This document shows, piece by piece, positions 47,528 through 56,873 of a stretch of DNA of 64,000 nucleotides. Under the pieces are notes generated by a model that worked only from the letters and a program-made list of their open reading frames with translations, had not been told where the DNA came from and searched no databases. Each line of letters begins with the position of its first letter. Position 1 is the first letter of the stretch. The stretch comes from Symbiodinium natans (lineage: Eukaryota; Sar; Dinophyceae; Suessiales; Symbiodiniaceae): the NCBI GenBank assembly GCA_905221605.1, contig CAJNDS010002827.1, positions 149,235 to 213,234 on the forward strand. The letters are read 5' to 3'. The translations under genes and the position numbers were made by a program.

Positions 47528-49160
47528 AACTTGGCCACGGACAAGCGACAGCTGGAGGCCTGCGGGTGGGAGCGTGCGGGGCGGGCAGGCCTTGGGCCAG
47601 AGCACGGGTCAAGGGGAGTGGATATGCAGCCTCCAGGGACGTGGAAAAACCGTTAGGTGCGTCTGGAGCCACCCCCCAAGGCAAATGACGTGGGGCGCAA
47701 GGGTGCCCCGGGCAGGATTTGCATATGCCGTCAAACGCACCCCGAGTGTATGCGATAGCCGTCCATTTAGGACGACGCCCGCCATAAGCGCAGCTTTGGA
47801 ATGCAGTAAACTGAAGTAGGTGCGCGATTCGTGCAAACATGGAAGTGCGCCAGTAAAGGCTTTGTCGGGGGTTCTCCACCCCGATGACAAGGTCGCGAGA
47901 AGCAGCCTCAAGAACCAGGTCAGACACACAGTCGTAGAGCTGATTAGCTAAGGTGACTCGGAGGAGGGCCTGCCCACTGAGCTGCGGTAATCCGTTCGGA
48001 AACTTTTCCGAGCGGAGAGGAGGGGGTCCAGGAACACCTTGAACTTCCCTTGCACGGCTGGCCGTTCCACACGGTGGAGCGAACCAAATGCCCACACAGT
48101 TAGGCATAAGAAGCCACCGTCGAACCAACTCGACGCCCTCAGTCGTACACAAGTCGATAAGATGAACATGACAGGCGGCGCCGGGAAGGCGTTTATGGTC
48201 AACCGCGACAGCATCAAACCCAAGCTGCTTTAGGCAGGCCGAGAGCCTGGACATACCGGAGAAGACCTCGATAATAAACGGTGGCCTTGAAGACTCCACA
48301 CTGGCAGACGGGGCGGGCCCTGGGGCAGGCTCCGGCGTGAGGCCCGTGACATCCGGAACGGCTGACAGCGCTGGGAGGAAGGCTGGTGGCAGGGCAAAGC
48401 CAAGCTCAAGGAGGGCCTGGGGAACCTCAAGCTTGACTGATGGCATATGAGGCAACGCATATGCTACCAGGACAACACGGCGGCCCTGCCATGGTTCAGT
48501 CATGTGCCAGTGGTCTTTAGCAGGCAGCTCGAGGCAGCCATCCTCGAAATTGAGCACACGACCCTGGACCGGAGAGCCTTGGACAGGCCGAATGTCTTGC
48601 CCCGGGCCTTCACACCAAACACCGCCCCCAGTGAAGCCGGAGATCTTGAAAACCAGATTGGGCGTTGGCCCATTGTGGGCATCACGGTGAGGCTCAGTAG
48701 GGATGTCACAAAATATGGCCAGAGAAGTGAAGACCGCAGCCGGCCGTCGTTGCCTAACGAACGCACAGAGGGCCTGCGTGACCTTTGGGAAACGAGAAAC
48801 GTTGGTCCGAAGGCCCAGCACACCCCCTCTCCGGAACATGCCAGTGAAAAACGAGCTACCCGACGCCGCCTTATGGGGAGCTTCGTGCGGAAGAAGCTCC
48901 CACAGGGAGAGCACAGACTGAGGTTCAATAAGCTGGCCCTGCAAAAGTTGCTCAGCAAGCTCTTCAGGGTCATCGCAAGCAACACATGAATTCAGCTGAG
49001 AGGTTGACACAGGAGTGACGGAAACTGGGGGCTCAACCTTGTGCACAGATTGACCGACCACAACGGGAGCCACAAAACCAGTTTCGACAAGCGGCGGAAC
49101 GGCTGTCAACACGGGCTCATCCGACGTTGAACTAACAAACTCCGTCTGGCACTGACTGTC
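47523..49160 (-). CDS. Element B dioxygenase-like + methyltransferase-like polyprotein segment
   Basis: Continuous frame. The frame is open further upstream over Gag but that part is shadow; real coding starts behind the Gag stop, reached by a +1 shift. Dioxygenase-like domain: GMFRRGGVLGLRTNVSRFP, EPHRDAHN (HxD), FTGGGVWCEGPGQD, DHWHMTEPWQGRRVVLVAYA (His and Arg). Methyltransferase-like domain: PFIIEVFSGMSRLSACLKQL (motif I), IWFAPPCGTASRARE (Pro-Cys), VIGVENPRQSLYW (Glu-Asn), CAYGGRRPKWTAIAY. Both domains look intact, so an active protein is possible. Ends in TAG within the 148-bp repeat; RT continues in +1. Confidence 0.75.
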   Translation of the reverse strand, partial: DSQCQTEFVSSTSDEPVLTAVPPLVETGFVAPVVVGQSVHKVEPPVSVTPVSTSQLNSCVACDDPEELAEQLLQGQLIEPQSVLSLWELLPHEAPHKAASGSSFFTGMFRRGGVLGLRTNVSRFPKVTQALCAFVRQRRPAAVFTSLAIFCDIPTEPHRDAHNGPTPNLVFKISGFTGGGVWCEGPGQDIRPVQGSPVQGRVLNFEDGCLELPAKDHWHMTEPWQGRRVVLVAYALPHMPSVKLEVPQALLELGFALPPAFLPALSAVPDVTGLTPEPAPGPAPSASVESSRPPFIIEVFSGMSRLSACLKQLGFDAVAVDHKRLPGAACHVHLIDLCTTEGVELVRRWLLMPNCVGIWFAPPCGTASRAREVQGVPGPPPLRSEKFPNGLPQLSGQALLRVTLANQLYDCVSDLVLEAASRDLVIGVENPRQSLYWRTSMFARIAHLLQFTAFQSCAYGGRRPKWTAIAYTRGAFDGICKSCPGHPCAPRHLPWGVAPDAPNGFSTSLEAAYPLPLTRALAQGLPAPHAPTRRPPAVACPWPSW

Positions 49161-49164
49161 ACTC
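49158..49164 (-). promoter_or_regulatory. Candidate +1 frameshift site GAG-TGA-C between Gag and Pol of B
   Basis: The Gag frame ends KDHKE-stop with GAG-TGA-C; skipping one base gives GAC and the Pol frame SDSQCQTE. Both frames are open across the junction. Could also be an indel. Confidence 0.4.
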
Positions 49165-50295
49165 CTTGTGATCCTTGATAGGGTGCGGCTGGAAACACTT
49201 GCAACACAGGTGCTTGCGAGGGCATGTGGCTGCGGAACATTTGCACTTGTCCCCATGCAGATTGTAATCGAAACACAAGGGCTCACCTGTGGGAGCATTG
49301 GCCACACCGCCTTTCTGGAGGATCTCTTTTGGGACGCGAGCGCCGAGGGCGAACTTGCCTTTGCCTTTGCCGCCACCCTTGGGTCCACCCTTGACCCTTT
49401 TGTCACCAGGCTCAAGCTTTCGCTTGAGCTCGCGGCGCTCCTTGTTTCCATTGCCTTGCTTCTGTGGAAGCGGTATCAAGGCCATTGAAACATGGTAGCT
49501 TTCCAGCGCCGAGATCAACGCATCATCCATAGGGAAGCTTCCATCTGCGGCAGCGCGAGGCTGGACTCCCAGTTCAATCATGCGGACAAACACTTGTCTG
49601 TCTGCTTCCACCAACTGTGCAACGGAGCAACGCGCAAAACCCGGGGGAGGCTCCCTGTGGAGATTGCTGAACAGGCGGGAGATGTACTTCTCGTAGGCAT
49701 TGAACGAAAGGCACTGGGCAAACACATAGGCGATGCCCCTGCGGCGGAGAGCCTCCTGAACTTGCAGTGCGCTATGGGTTGGCATACTCATGGCATCATC
49801 TGTTTCTTTGATAACAAGTTTGGAACTCTCAAGTTCAAGCTGGCGGGATGCGCCCTTAGAGTGGGTGACTTCGTGTGTTCGCGACACACAGCGATCGGGG
49901 CTGAGGTACTTCAACTGATTGGCAGATTCTTGCCTGACGCAGTCTTCCAAGACACATCTCCCAGGCTCCATGCCCCCTTCAATGAGCACACCTGGAAGAC
50001 GACCTCTGAGTTGTTGCAAACGCCTTTCCCGTTCCGCCTCCGGCATTTTCCTGGAGGCGCCTTCCGGATCGGAAACTTGCAGGCGCAAGTCAGCCAACAC
50101 TAAGGTTTGTGCCTCAAAGACGAGGCGGCGTATGCACGCCTTGCCCGCTGCATTGGCTCCAGGTGCGGTAGTGGTGCAGAAGGCGCCCAGGCTAGTAAAT
50201 CCACCAACTCGAAGCTCAGCTAGCACAGCATCGGGGCACTTGATCTCGCGGGCGCGCTGGAGGAAGTGGGCCTCAGACTCAATCAAGGAAGACAT
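49159..50295 (-). CDS. Element B Gag-like protein
   Basis: The ATG at 50295 is chosen because MSSLIESEAHFLQRAREI then matches the start of element A Gag; eight upstream codons are open but lack an ATG. Core: helical, with LRVGGFTSLGAF, CVLEDCVRQESANQLKYLSP, FAQCLSFNAYEKYISRLF. A basic linker (KRKLEPGDKRVKGGPKGGGK) leads to the Cys/His cluster LCFDYNLHGDKCKCSAATC, RKHLCCKCFQPH. Presumed to package element RNA. Intact. Confidence 0.75.
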   Translation of the reverse strand: MSSLIESEAHFLQRAREIKCPDAVLAELRVGGFTSLGAFCTTTAPGANAAGKACIRRLVFEAQTLVLADLRLQVSDPEGASRKMPEAERERRLQQLRGRLPGVLIEGGMEPGRCVLEDCVRQESANQLKYLSPDRCVSRTHEVTHSKGASRQLELESSKLVIKETDDAMSMPTHSALQVQEALRRRGIAYVFAQCLSFNAYEKYISRLFSNLHREPPPGFARCSVAQLVEADRQVFVRMIELGVQPRAAADGSFPMDDALISALESYHVSMALIPLPQKQGNGNKERRELKRKLEPGDKRVKGGPKGGGKGKGKFALGARVPKEILQKGGVANAPTGEPLCFDYNLHGDKCKCSAATCPRKHLCCKCFQPHPIKDHKE

Positions 50296-50728
50296 GGCAC
50301 AGGAAGCTACGCTGTCCAATCTACGAAGAAATCACCCTTGAACTCCGCCAAAGAGCAACACCAAGAAGACACAGAACAAACACCACACATCAAAGTACAT
50401 CAAGTGACATGTCCGCTTTCTACTACTGCGAGCCTGGGTTGAAACATCGCATTCACAACGCACCACACTCATGTTGCATGCATGGCCCCTGGGCCCCTAA
50501 TGCCTATAAAGCCCCTTGGCTAGGCATTGGCACCATGTGCCACAAGGCTCATAAGGGACCATGTCCTTGCCTTGAATCCAACACTCCGACATTTAGCCGG
50601 CAACAGCACATACTGCAGTCCACATTGCCTCACATTAGCCCCTGGGCACACAAGTCGCTACCATGTAGCAAACTCTTTTCTTCATCACAGCGATCAGAAA
50701 CGATCAAACGTCCTCCCGCCACAACTCG
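50296..50728 (-). other. Spacer between recombinase and Gag in element B
   Basis: No coding. Ends with a pyrimidine-rich GATTTCTTCGTAG about 25 nt before the Gag ATG, a candidate trans-splice acceptor parallel to that in element A. Confidence 0.45.
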
Positions 50729-51478
50729 TCATAGGTTGCGCTTACATGTGCGACACTCAGGATTCATAAGATCCTCCTCTGAAGGCAAGACATACATAGC
50801 CGTGCGCGGACGTCCACACACTAGAATGTTGTCGCCATAGGCATGATGAAGAACTCCAGATCTGGAGTGTTTCACCCATGTACCAGTGCCTTGCACAGGG
50901 TTCACACCGGGAACAGACACACGGGCATCAACACGCACAGGACCCCGCGACGCTTGTGAATCACTTGACCCTGATGACTCACTCGAACTATCGGAGGACG
51001 ATGACTCTTCTTCACCTGAGCTTTCAACCTTGATCGCAGGTGCCAAGGAGGCGGCAGAGTTTGCCTGAACAGACACCACACTTTTGCTCTGCAACGGCCC
51101 GCCAGGTGGAGGCGGTTGAGGAGGGAAAGCCCACATTTGTCCCCGGGCTGCATCCGGGGAAAACTCAAGCTGTCTGATGGCATCCAAGACCGTTTCCAGC
51201 TCCCGCACGGGCCCCATGCTTAGCTCAACAGAGTACACGGCTTCCGTTCCTTCAACAGCTGTGACATGCCTGCCTAAGCAAGACCGCACCTCCTTCTTGG
51301 ACCCAGCCTTGCTGGCCCAAGAGATGCAAGTTCTCTTCAGGCTGTGCGAGGACACCACATTATCACCAAGCGCGAGCCTCAAGAAGGCGGAAACTTCCCC
51401 CGACGTAATGGCCCTGCGAGCCAGCACGCCATTGGCCAGTGGTGGACGGAAGAGGGCAGCACCAACATGTCCTTGCAA
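50729..51478 (-). pseudogene. Element B tyrosine recombinase, catalytic C-terminal part
   Basis: VVSSHSLKRTCISWASKAG (HxxK/R box), SCLGRHV (second His/Arg region), EAVYSVELSMGP (Tyr), then an acidic Ser-rich linker and the Cys/His tail HSRSGVLHHAYGD, VCGRPRTAMY, CRTCKRNL. In -1 frame to the N-terminal part; the switch lies around 51470-51530. Confidence 0.8.
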
Positions 51479-52887
51479 CAGAAGACCAACTTTCTCAAAG
51501 GCACACTTGCATGATTCATCAACGGAATCAAGATTGGGAGCAGCTGAGCAACTCTTCTGGCTGCCCTGGCAGTTTTATGTTGCTTGACTCGGATTACCAC
51601 GTAGCCATCACGACCCTCTCCATCCACGTCCACGTATGCCACTTTACGGAAGTCAGATTGTCTAGCACGCGCATATAAGCACAGGAGACAATATCCAGCA
51701 AAGGCCCGATCCCAATCTGAGGTACCTTGTCCATGCAACAGTGAATGAAGGGTGCGGACCTGCGCCACAGTGAGCGGGGGAGCTTGCTTGAGATCCCCAA
51801 GGTTGGCCAACATACGCTCAGCCGCACCAACACACCTGCGACTCAGCTTGTTAGGGATGTTAGTAACATCCATCACGAAGTAAGCAAAACGCAAGGCCGA
51901 CAAGAAGGACGAAGCTTTGGAGGGCGGGGCTTGCGAGCCATCTAGGAACTGCATGTACCTCCAGGACATGTCGTCAGTAAAGGGGTCGAGGTTGGCACCA
52001 ACAATTGTGTCAAACCACCTCAGGAACGTGAGGATGCTACCCGCCCTTTTGGAGGCAGTTCCTGCAGCCCTCGACCCAATACACGCCTCCAATGCCAGCG
52101 GATCAACCTCACACTCCGGATGCATTTTGCGATTTCTACGCATGATAACAATCCACTTATCAACTGCAAGCCTCACTGCTTTACTTTGCTGGGCATCAAC
52201 GTCCACATCAGAGAGGACCTTGAAAACATTGGACGCGAGGTCACCAGACACGAACAGCTCCTCCGATTCATCCAAGGAAGCGAAAGGATCACACGGAGGC
52301 AACTGAGGGGTCCAGATCCCCGTCTCACGCATTGAAAGGGTTGGCATTTTGAGTTCAGAAAACACCGAGGACTCACCAAAGATTGCACTGACAGCAGGCA
52401 GCTCCCAAGGCAAAACAACATCAGACATGCCCCCATCCGCCAAACGCACAAAGTTGTCGGCGAACACATCACCCACGGTACGGGCCATTTTTGACGGGGG
52501 CTCGTCAACAGGAAGTTTCTCAGTCTCGGACAAATGAGGGTCAGCCTCTGAGGCGTCATGCTCCTCGGACTGGCTCGGCAGGTCATCACGCACACATGAC
52601 TTGCATGAAGTATGCTCAGAGCTGAGCTCAGACATGCCAGGGTTGACTTCAACCAAGAAGTCTTCCATCGCTGAGACAGGGGAGTTATCATCTCCCCAAT
52701 CTAGGGCATCATCTTCCGCATCCGACGGCCTTGGCAACACGAACAAAGGTCCAGAGGACTGCACACTAGGCCCAAAGGGAGGCAACTCCAAGTGAGCAAT
52801 AGGAAGGACTGGTGGTCCATCATCTTCGCTGACATGGCCAACCGAACCATCATCCCCCATTATATCCGGCAGACTGTCAGTAGACAT
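51379..52887 (-). pseudogene. Element B tyrosine recombinase, N-terminal part with catalytic Arg
   Basis: The ATG at 52887 (MSTDSLPDIMGDDG) is the first in frame after the ORF0 stop; upstream codons lack an ATG. An acidic N-terminus is followed by the core-binding region (AAGTASKRAGSILTFLRWFD) and LLCLYARARQSDFRKVAYVD with the first catalytic Arg. The frame breaks before the HxxR box, so this copy needs a -1 shift or is inactivated by an indel, although its repeats are otherwise identical. Confidence 0.8.
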
Positions 52888-52901
52888 GGCAGCAAAACAA
52901 G

Positions 52902-53213
52902 TCAACCTGGGAGAGGGAGCAGCTGGCGGTAACACGACTGCACCCAATGGGCAGCAGCACCGAACCGATTCCAGTCAGACACCGTGAGGCAGAGAAGGAA
53001 CCTGGCCCCTTCACTCCGACTAATGAGGAGGCCACGGAAGCTGGGTTCGACAATGTAGCTGAAGATGTCAGGCGGTGCCGCAACACGGCGCTGAAGGTCC
53101 GGTACGTGATAGTGCAGGGGTCGAATGCGAACAGGCGCAAAGACAAAGGAGGGCACTGGCACACGGAAATCGTCTGATGACGATGTGGACACACTGGATG
53201 CGGACAGATCCAT
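52902..53213 (-). CDS. Small conserved ORF0 of element B
   Basis: 103 codons from the ATG at 53213; aligned with element A ORF0 from the first Met (MDLSA / MDASA) to the end (LLPLPG / LLPLSS). The stop is 14 nt before the recombinase ATG. Short, Ser-rich start, hydrophobic core, no known motif. Position and spacing suggest translation coupled to the recombinase. Confidence 0.65.
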   Translation of the reverse strand: MDLSASSVSTSSSDDFRVPVPSFVFAPVRIRPLHYHVPDLQRRVAAPPDIFSYIVEPSFRGLLISRSEGARFLLCLTVSDWNRFGAAAHWVQSCYRQLLPLPG

Positions 53214-53300
53214 CCACCCCCCCGATCGCGGGGAAGCTTGCACGACACTAAAGCCTTAGCACCCAGTACAGAGCCACTAAATTAGACGCGGCCCCGAGCC
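53214..53300 (-). other. Element B leader between A1 and ORF0
   Basis: 87 nt, non-coding, with AG dinucleotides after TTTAGTGTCGTGCAAG that could serve as acceptor. Confidence 0.4.
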
Positions 53301-53509
53301 TCAAAATTTTTGCACTGAGCTGTGGAGCCAGCGCTGCAAACACAGATCTCCAGCAAGCGAAGTTCCGCAAATTGCTGTTCGTAAAATCAAGCATGACAAG
53401 CAACAGAAACCTTTTGGGTTGCAAACCACGAACAAACGGCCCACACCGTTTTTCGAAGAGCCGATATGGAAGCAAGCGGTAAAACACCATTCGCTCGCGA
53501 ACAGTAAGC
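53301..53509 (-). repeat. Element B terminal repeat A1
   Basis: 209 bp equal to A2 (23798-24006). Begins (minus) GCTTACTG. The Copia frame next door reads into it for a while, which is fortuitous. Confidence 0.9.
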
Positions 53510-54245
53510 ATCTGGGGAAACAATCTTGCGAGTGGCCAACACAATCATCTCACGGCTGCCACTCACAGGCAACGGTCCACTCAGATCAGAAACATGAAAG
53601 ATGCTCTCGCACCACTCAAGAATCTCCCACTGATTGGGTTCAGAACACTTCACAGGGGTGCTTCTGAAACTGCAACCTTCATGGGGCAATGCCATCGTGA
53701 CGTCAACAAACCGGTTTCCAAACCCACGCACGCCAAACACATCTGTGCTGATTTGCACAAAGTAATCGGGCAGGGCCAAGTCACCAACAGTGCATTTCAC
53801 AGCACGGACACGGGATGTATCCTGCTGGACCACACGCACATGCAATCGTGCTGCAAGGCTGTTCTGCTTCAAGTACAACGGGATTTGAATCTCTCCATCG
53901 GGGCTGCAAAGACGCACGCTGCCATGTTCGTTCACCAAACTGAATCCTGCACGGTACAACTTCCCAACGGCAAGAAGAGGTGTGGTGATGTGAGGAGCAA
54001 CCAAGAACGTTTCGGTGAACGCAGGCTGCTCACCGAAGCTCAGCTCAGCCTCGCCTCGTCCCATGGACTAGCAGCTGATTTCCTTGTGCATCTTGGAAGC
54101 CTTTCCATGGCCTTCCAGAGGAAACTCCAAGCATGCTCAAGTTTTGCGGCAGACAAGAGGCATCAGCACCTGAGTCAACAATAACCTCGATCCGGGAGCA
54201 GCGCCGAGAAACCCGCCTCTTGGCAGGTCCCTGCAGCCCCTCCGC
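53510..54245 (-). pseudogene. 5' part of the split Copia element (C3): aspartic protease and downstream region
   Basis: VIVDSGADASCLPQNL (near 54150-54190) is the retropepsin active site (DSGA). It continues as a protease fold: FLVAPHITTPLLAVGKLYRA, FSLVNEHGSVRLCSPDG, in the adjoining frame after an indel near 54065. It ends at 53510 where element B begins; the continuation is C2 at 23475. Similarity is lost above 54245. Confidence 0.7.
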
Positions 54246-54413
54246 TGCAGACTGCCTAGCAGCCTAGCAATTCTCTTGTTGGCCGGCTCTGGCTAAAGCC
54301 CAGTAGCAAGGAAGCCTCCTTGCAGGGTTTGTGGCATCCAAGCTGCAGCATGTCCAAACGCCTGCTTTGTCCCTGCAGCCGCAAGCTGCAGGCTGCCAAG
54401 AAGGCTTCTTGGC
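54231..54413 (+). repeat. Cluster of four short perfect hairpins
   Basis: CTGCAGC-ccctcc-GCTGCAG (54231-54250), GCAAGGA-agcc-TCCTTGC (54306-54323), CTGCAGC-cgcaa-GCTGCAG (54373-54391), GCCAAGAA-ggc-TTCTTGGC (54395-54413). Two share arms but differ in loop. They border the broken end of the Copia element. Confidence 0.7.
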
Positions 54414-54849
54414 CAGTCCTTGCAAATTGCATAAGGATAGGTTACCGGCTTCATTGTCCTGCATGAACTGGGCTATGCTTTCGCCGATAATCTCATTAGT
54501 ACGCTGACACAAGCTGTTGATACTGAAAGCAATGGAAGTAAGATTGACAAGCGCCTCTGTGCTGTTGTTCTCTCTTGGCTCGCAACCATGAGAAGGTACA
54601 CCATGGAGGAACAATGTACCTGGCAGAGAAACCGAATCGGAACAAACACGTTGCTAAACTTGCCTTGCTTGCCTCGCGCATTTGGTTCAATGTTCCGCGC
54701 GTCCTCATGCCCAAAACGCTGCCAGAATGGTGGATGAACTGATAAAGCCAAGGTGTGTTGTCACGAGAGCAACTTGCGGATAGAAGTGAGAAACCCTCTC
54801 TCTTCACTCATAAGATCGAGTGCACAGGGAGTCACTTTCGCCAACATAA
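54414..54849. other. Unassigned DNA
   Basis: No supported gene. Confidence 0.4.
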
Positions 54850-55562
54850 ATGCCTCCCATAACCAAATCCTTGCAACTTTGGACCCAGACGTCAGGCATG
54901 CCTAATGTCGCCCTTTTTCCTAAGATGTGCCATTGCGGAAGCTTACATCTTCAGGTTACGACTATCAGACCCGTGCCTGCGTTCACTCCACTTATTGTGG
55001 AGCTCAAGCCCTTTCAAGATACCCACCTTGTCGCTCAATTCGACGGTAGCTGCTTTGTCCAGGAAGGCATAGGCGGGGCAGGAGGTGTCATTGGGCCCCT
55101 GCGCCAACACCCAACATCTTGGAAACCATTACAGTGCCTCTTCAACCCTGCCCCGACTCAATGTTTGCGGAAATTGTTGCGGCTGTCGAAACCACTACTA
55201 AAACTCTTGAGCTTGCCGCTTGTAAGGGCATCCAAGAAGTGGTCATTCAAAAAGACTGCCTTAACATTGTAACACATTTTGCGGGCGCCAGTCGCATCCA
55301 CAGAGCTGACCTTGTAAGGAAGCTAGATTCCCTTTGGCAATTACTTGCGCAATCATCAGTCAAAGTCCATTGGTCATATGTGCCTCGAATAGGCAATAAA
55401 GTCGCTGATCATCTTGCTGGACTAGCCGCTGACAGCGTCAAATCTGATAGTGGTAGGGAAGAAGAAGTCTTCTTCAATGGTAATGAAAGCAGGCCCGAGC
55501 TGCTTGTTAACACTTTTCGTTATCCTCCCATTACAATCCACCCTCTTGGCAGACACGAATGA
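54850..55562 (+). pseudogene. RNase H domain of a LINE, frame-shifted
   Basis: First frame: LVAQFDGSCFVQEGIGGAGG (Asp). Second frame from about 55100: SMFAEIVAAVETTTKTLEL (Glu), EVVIQKDCLNIVTHF (Asp), SYVPRIGNKVADHLAG (final Asp). All four acidic residues of a type I RNase H are present, but one frame change near 55090-55110 separates the first from the rest. Confidence 0.65.
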
Positions 55563-56178
55563 AATCTCTCGAGGCCCCAACTGTGGCGCAGGGAACTTCT
55601 GGTCAAACATTGCATCTATCATAAAATCGTCGCCCCTCCTGAGTTGGAAACCTCTTGGCCTGGATTGGTCATGTATAGGAGAGCTTCTAAATTCCCTCAG
55701 GGATGGTACCATGCCCTTCGACACTGGCAAACTGGCAATCAAGTCCGCTGTCTTGCCTGAGGCCCGAACGCCTTTGACGTTCACATGAAGGGGTCACACT
55801 ACCCTCTTGCGCTTCCTTACTTGTGCCTCCACACGGTTTCAACCTCTTCCCTCTCTCCACGAGGCACGAGAAATTTTTCGCACGACACTTGCCCACGCCC
55901 CCAAATCACCAAGCATTGCTTTAACGGGCTGTTGGAATGCCTGCCACGCGTTGTACTGCCAGGGTTCTACTTTGTTCTTGTCGTGAACTGAGAGGGGCCT
56001 GTTTCACCCTTAGGATTAGGACGTCCTTTGCTTTGTTGTTTGGTTGTTTTGCGCTGTTGGCAGTTCTTGTGTTGCGTTGCTTGTTTGCAGTAGCATGTTT
56101 CACTTCCGACCCATCCCACAAGACCGACCTACTGAGCTGCTAACGTAAAGAGGCGCCCACTTGAAAAAAAAGAAAAAA
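54850..56178 (+). mobile_element. 3' fragment of a LINE with RNase H and A-tail
   Basis: Carries an RNase H domain (next entry), about 600 nt of non-coding 3' sequence, and ends in an A-rich tail (56162-56178). The last 80 nt before the tail (AAGACCGACCTACTG ... GTAAAGAGGCGCC) recur, inverted, at 62449-62545, and more loosely at 56428-56480, so they mark the 3' end of one LINE or LINE/SINE family. Confidence 0.6.
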
Positions 56179-56427
56179 GAGCAGCCTGTAGGTTCTTCTC
56201 GCCGCAAAAGTTGGGTTTGAGGATCGGTGGACACTTCAAATTATTCCCAGTTCTTGATGACCGTTTGGCACCACTGTGGGTGCGGCAGAAGCGGCTGCCC
56301 TGCTGCGCGGCCGCCGAAACCGCCGTTCAGCGCCCTCGTTGAAGCTTCATCCTGCCCGCCTGCCGCGCCGATCCGCGCAGCGTTCTTGGTGGACCGTTGC
56401 AAGGTGCTTCCACAGTGGCCTACAAGG

Positions 56428-56873
56428 TTTTTTTTTCAAGCGGACGCCCCTTTACCACATCAGTGGGTCAGTCTATCGCGGACAAAAATCGTTGCTTCTG
56501 GCTCCACTGTTTCTCCAAGAACCTCAGCGACTTTTCTGCCACGCAGCAGTGAAAAGGACTGGCCATTCGCCCATAAGCGCAGAAAGATGCCCATCAGCAC
56601 CTCCAAAAAGATGCTGCAGCAGAGGTTTTGAAGGAAGGTAGGGTCCTGCTGTGTGCGAGGGTCACTTGTACTCACAGCATTCGAAGGGATGCCCGCCGCA
56701 CAGGGGAAGATCGTGGCTGATCGCTGACTTTTATCATGTTTGGCTTGTTCAGATTTGTTTGCTTCGAAGTGATTGGTGACTCCATTCTCGATGTTTTCGG
56801 AATCGGGGTAGCACGGGTCCCTGCCAAGAAGGAAAGGGACACGCACCAACTCGATCCACGCTTGTTGCAGCAA
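56428..56873 (-). mobile_element. 5'-truncated LINE-type 3' end
   Basis: Minus strand: a short frame ending EVLGETVEPEATIFVRDRLTH, then ACTGATGTGGTAAAGGGGCG and an A-run (56428-56436). The end matches the tail family at 56178 and 62449. The protein part is too short to name. Confidence 0.45.

Larger units (their letters stand above)
23476..53509 (-). mobile_element. Tyrosine-recombinase (DIRS/Ngaro/PAT-like) retrotransposon B, hosting A and a LINE
   Basis: Bounded by A1 (53301-53509) at its 5' end and B2 (23476-23685) at its 3' end, with B1 (24006-24215) and A2 (23798-24006) inside: the A1...B1-A2-B2 split-direct-repeat layout of YR retrotransposons. Both repeat pairs look identical by eye, so B is young. 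Subtracting element A with one flanking copy (9046 bp) and the LINE with its target duplication (12019 bp) leaves about 8.97 kb. Order: ORF0, YR, Gag, dioxygenase-like/methyltransferase-like, RT, RNase H. It sits inside a Copia element (C2/C3) without an evident target duplication, only short GCTT microhomology, as expected of a tyrosine recombinase. Confidence 0.85.

Noticed and set aside
49164..49451. Upstream 95 codons of the element B Pol ORF
   Set aside because: They overlap the well-supported Gag zinc-knuckle region in another frame and have low-complexity composition.
53301..53509. Copia coding sequence running into 53301-53509
   Set aside because: The frame is open there by chance; the stretch is element B's A1 repeat, present again at 23798-24006 away from Copia coding.
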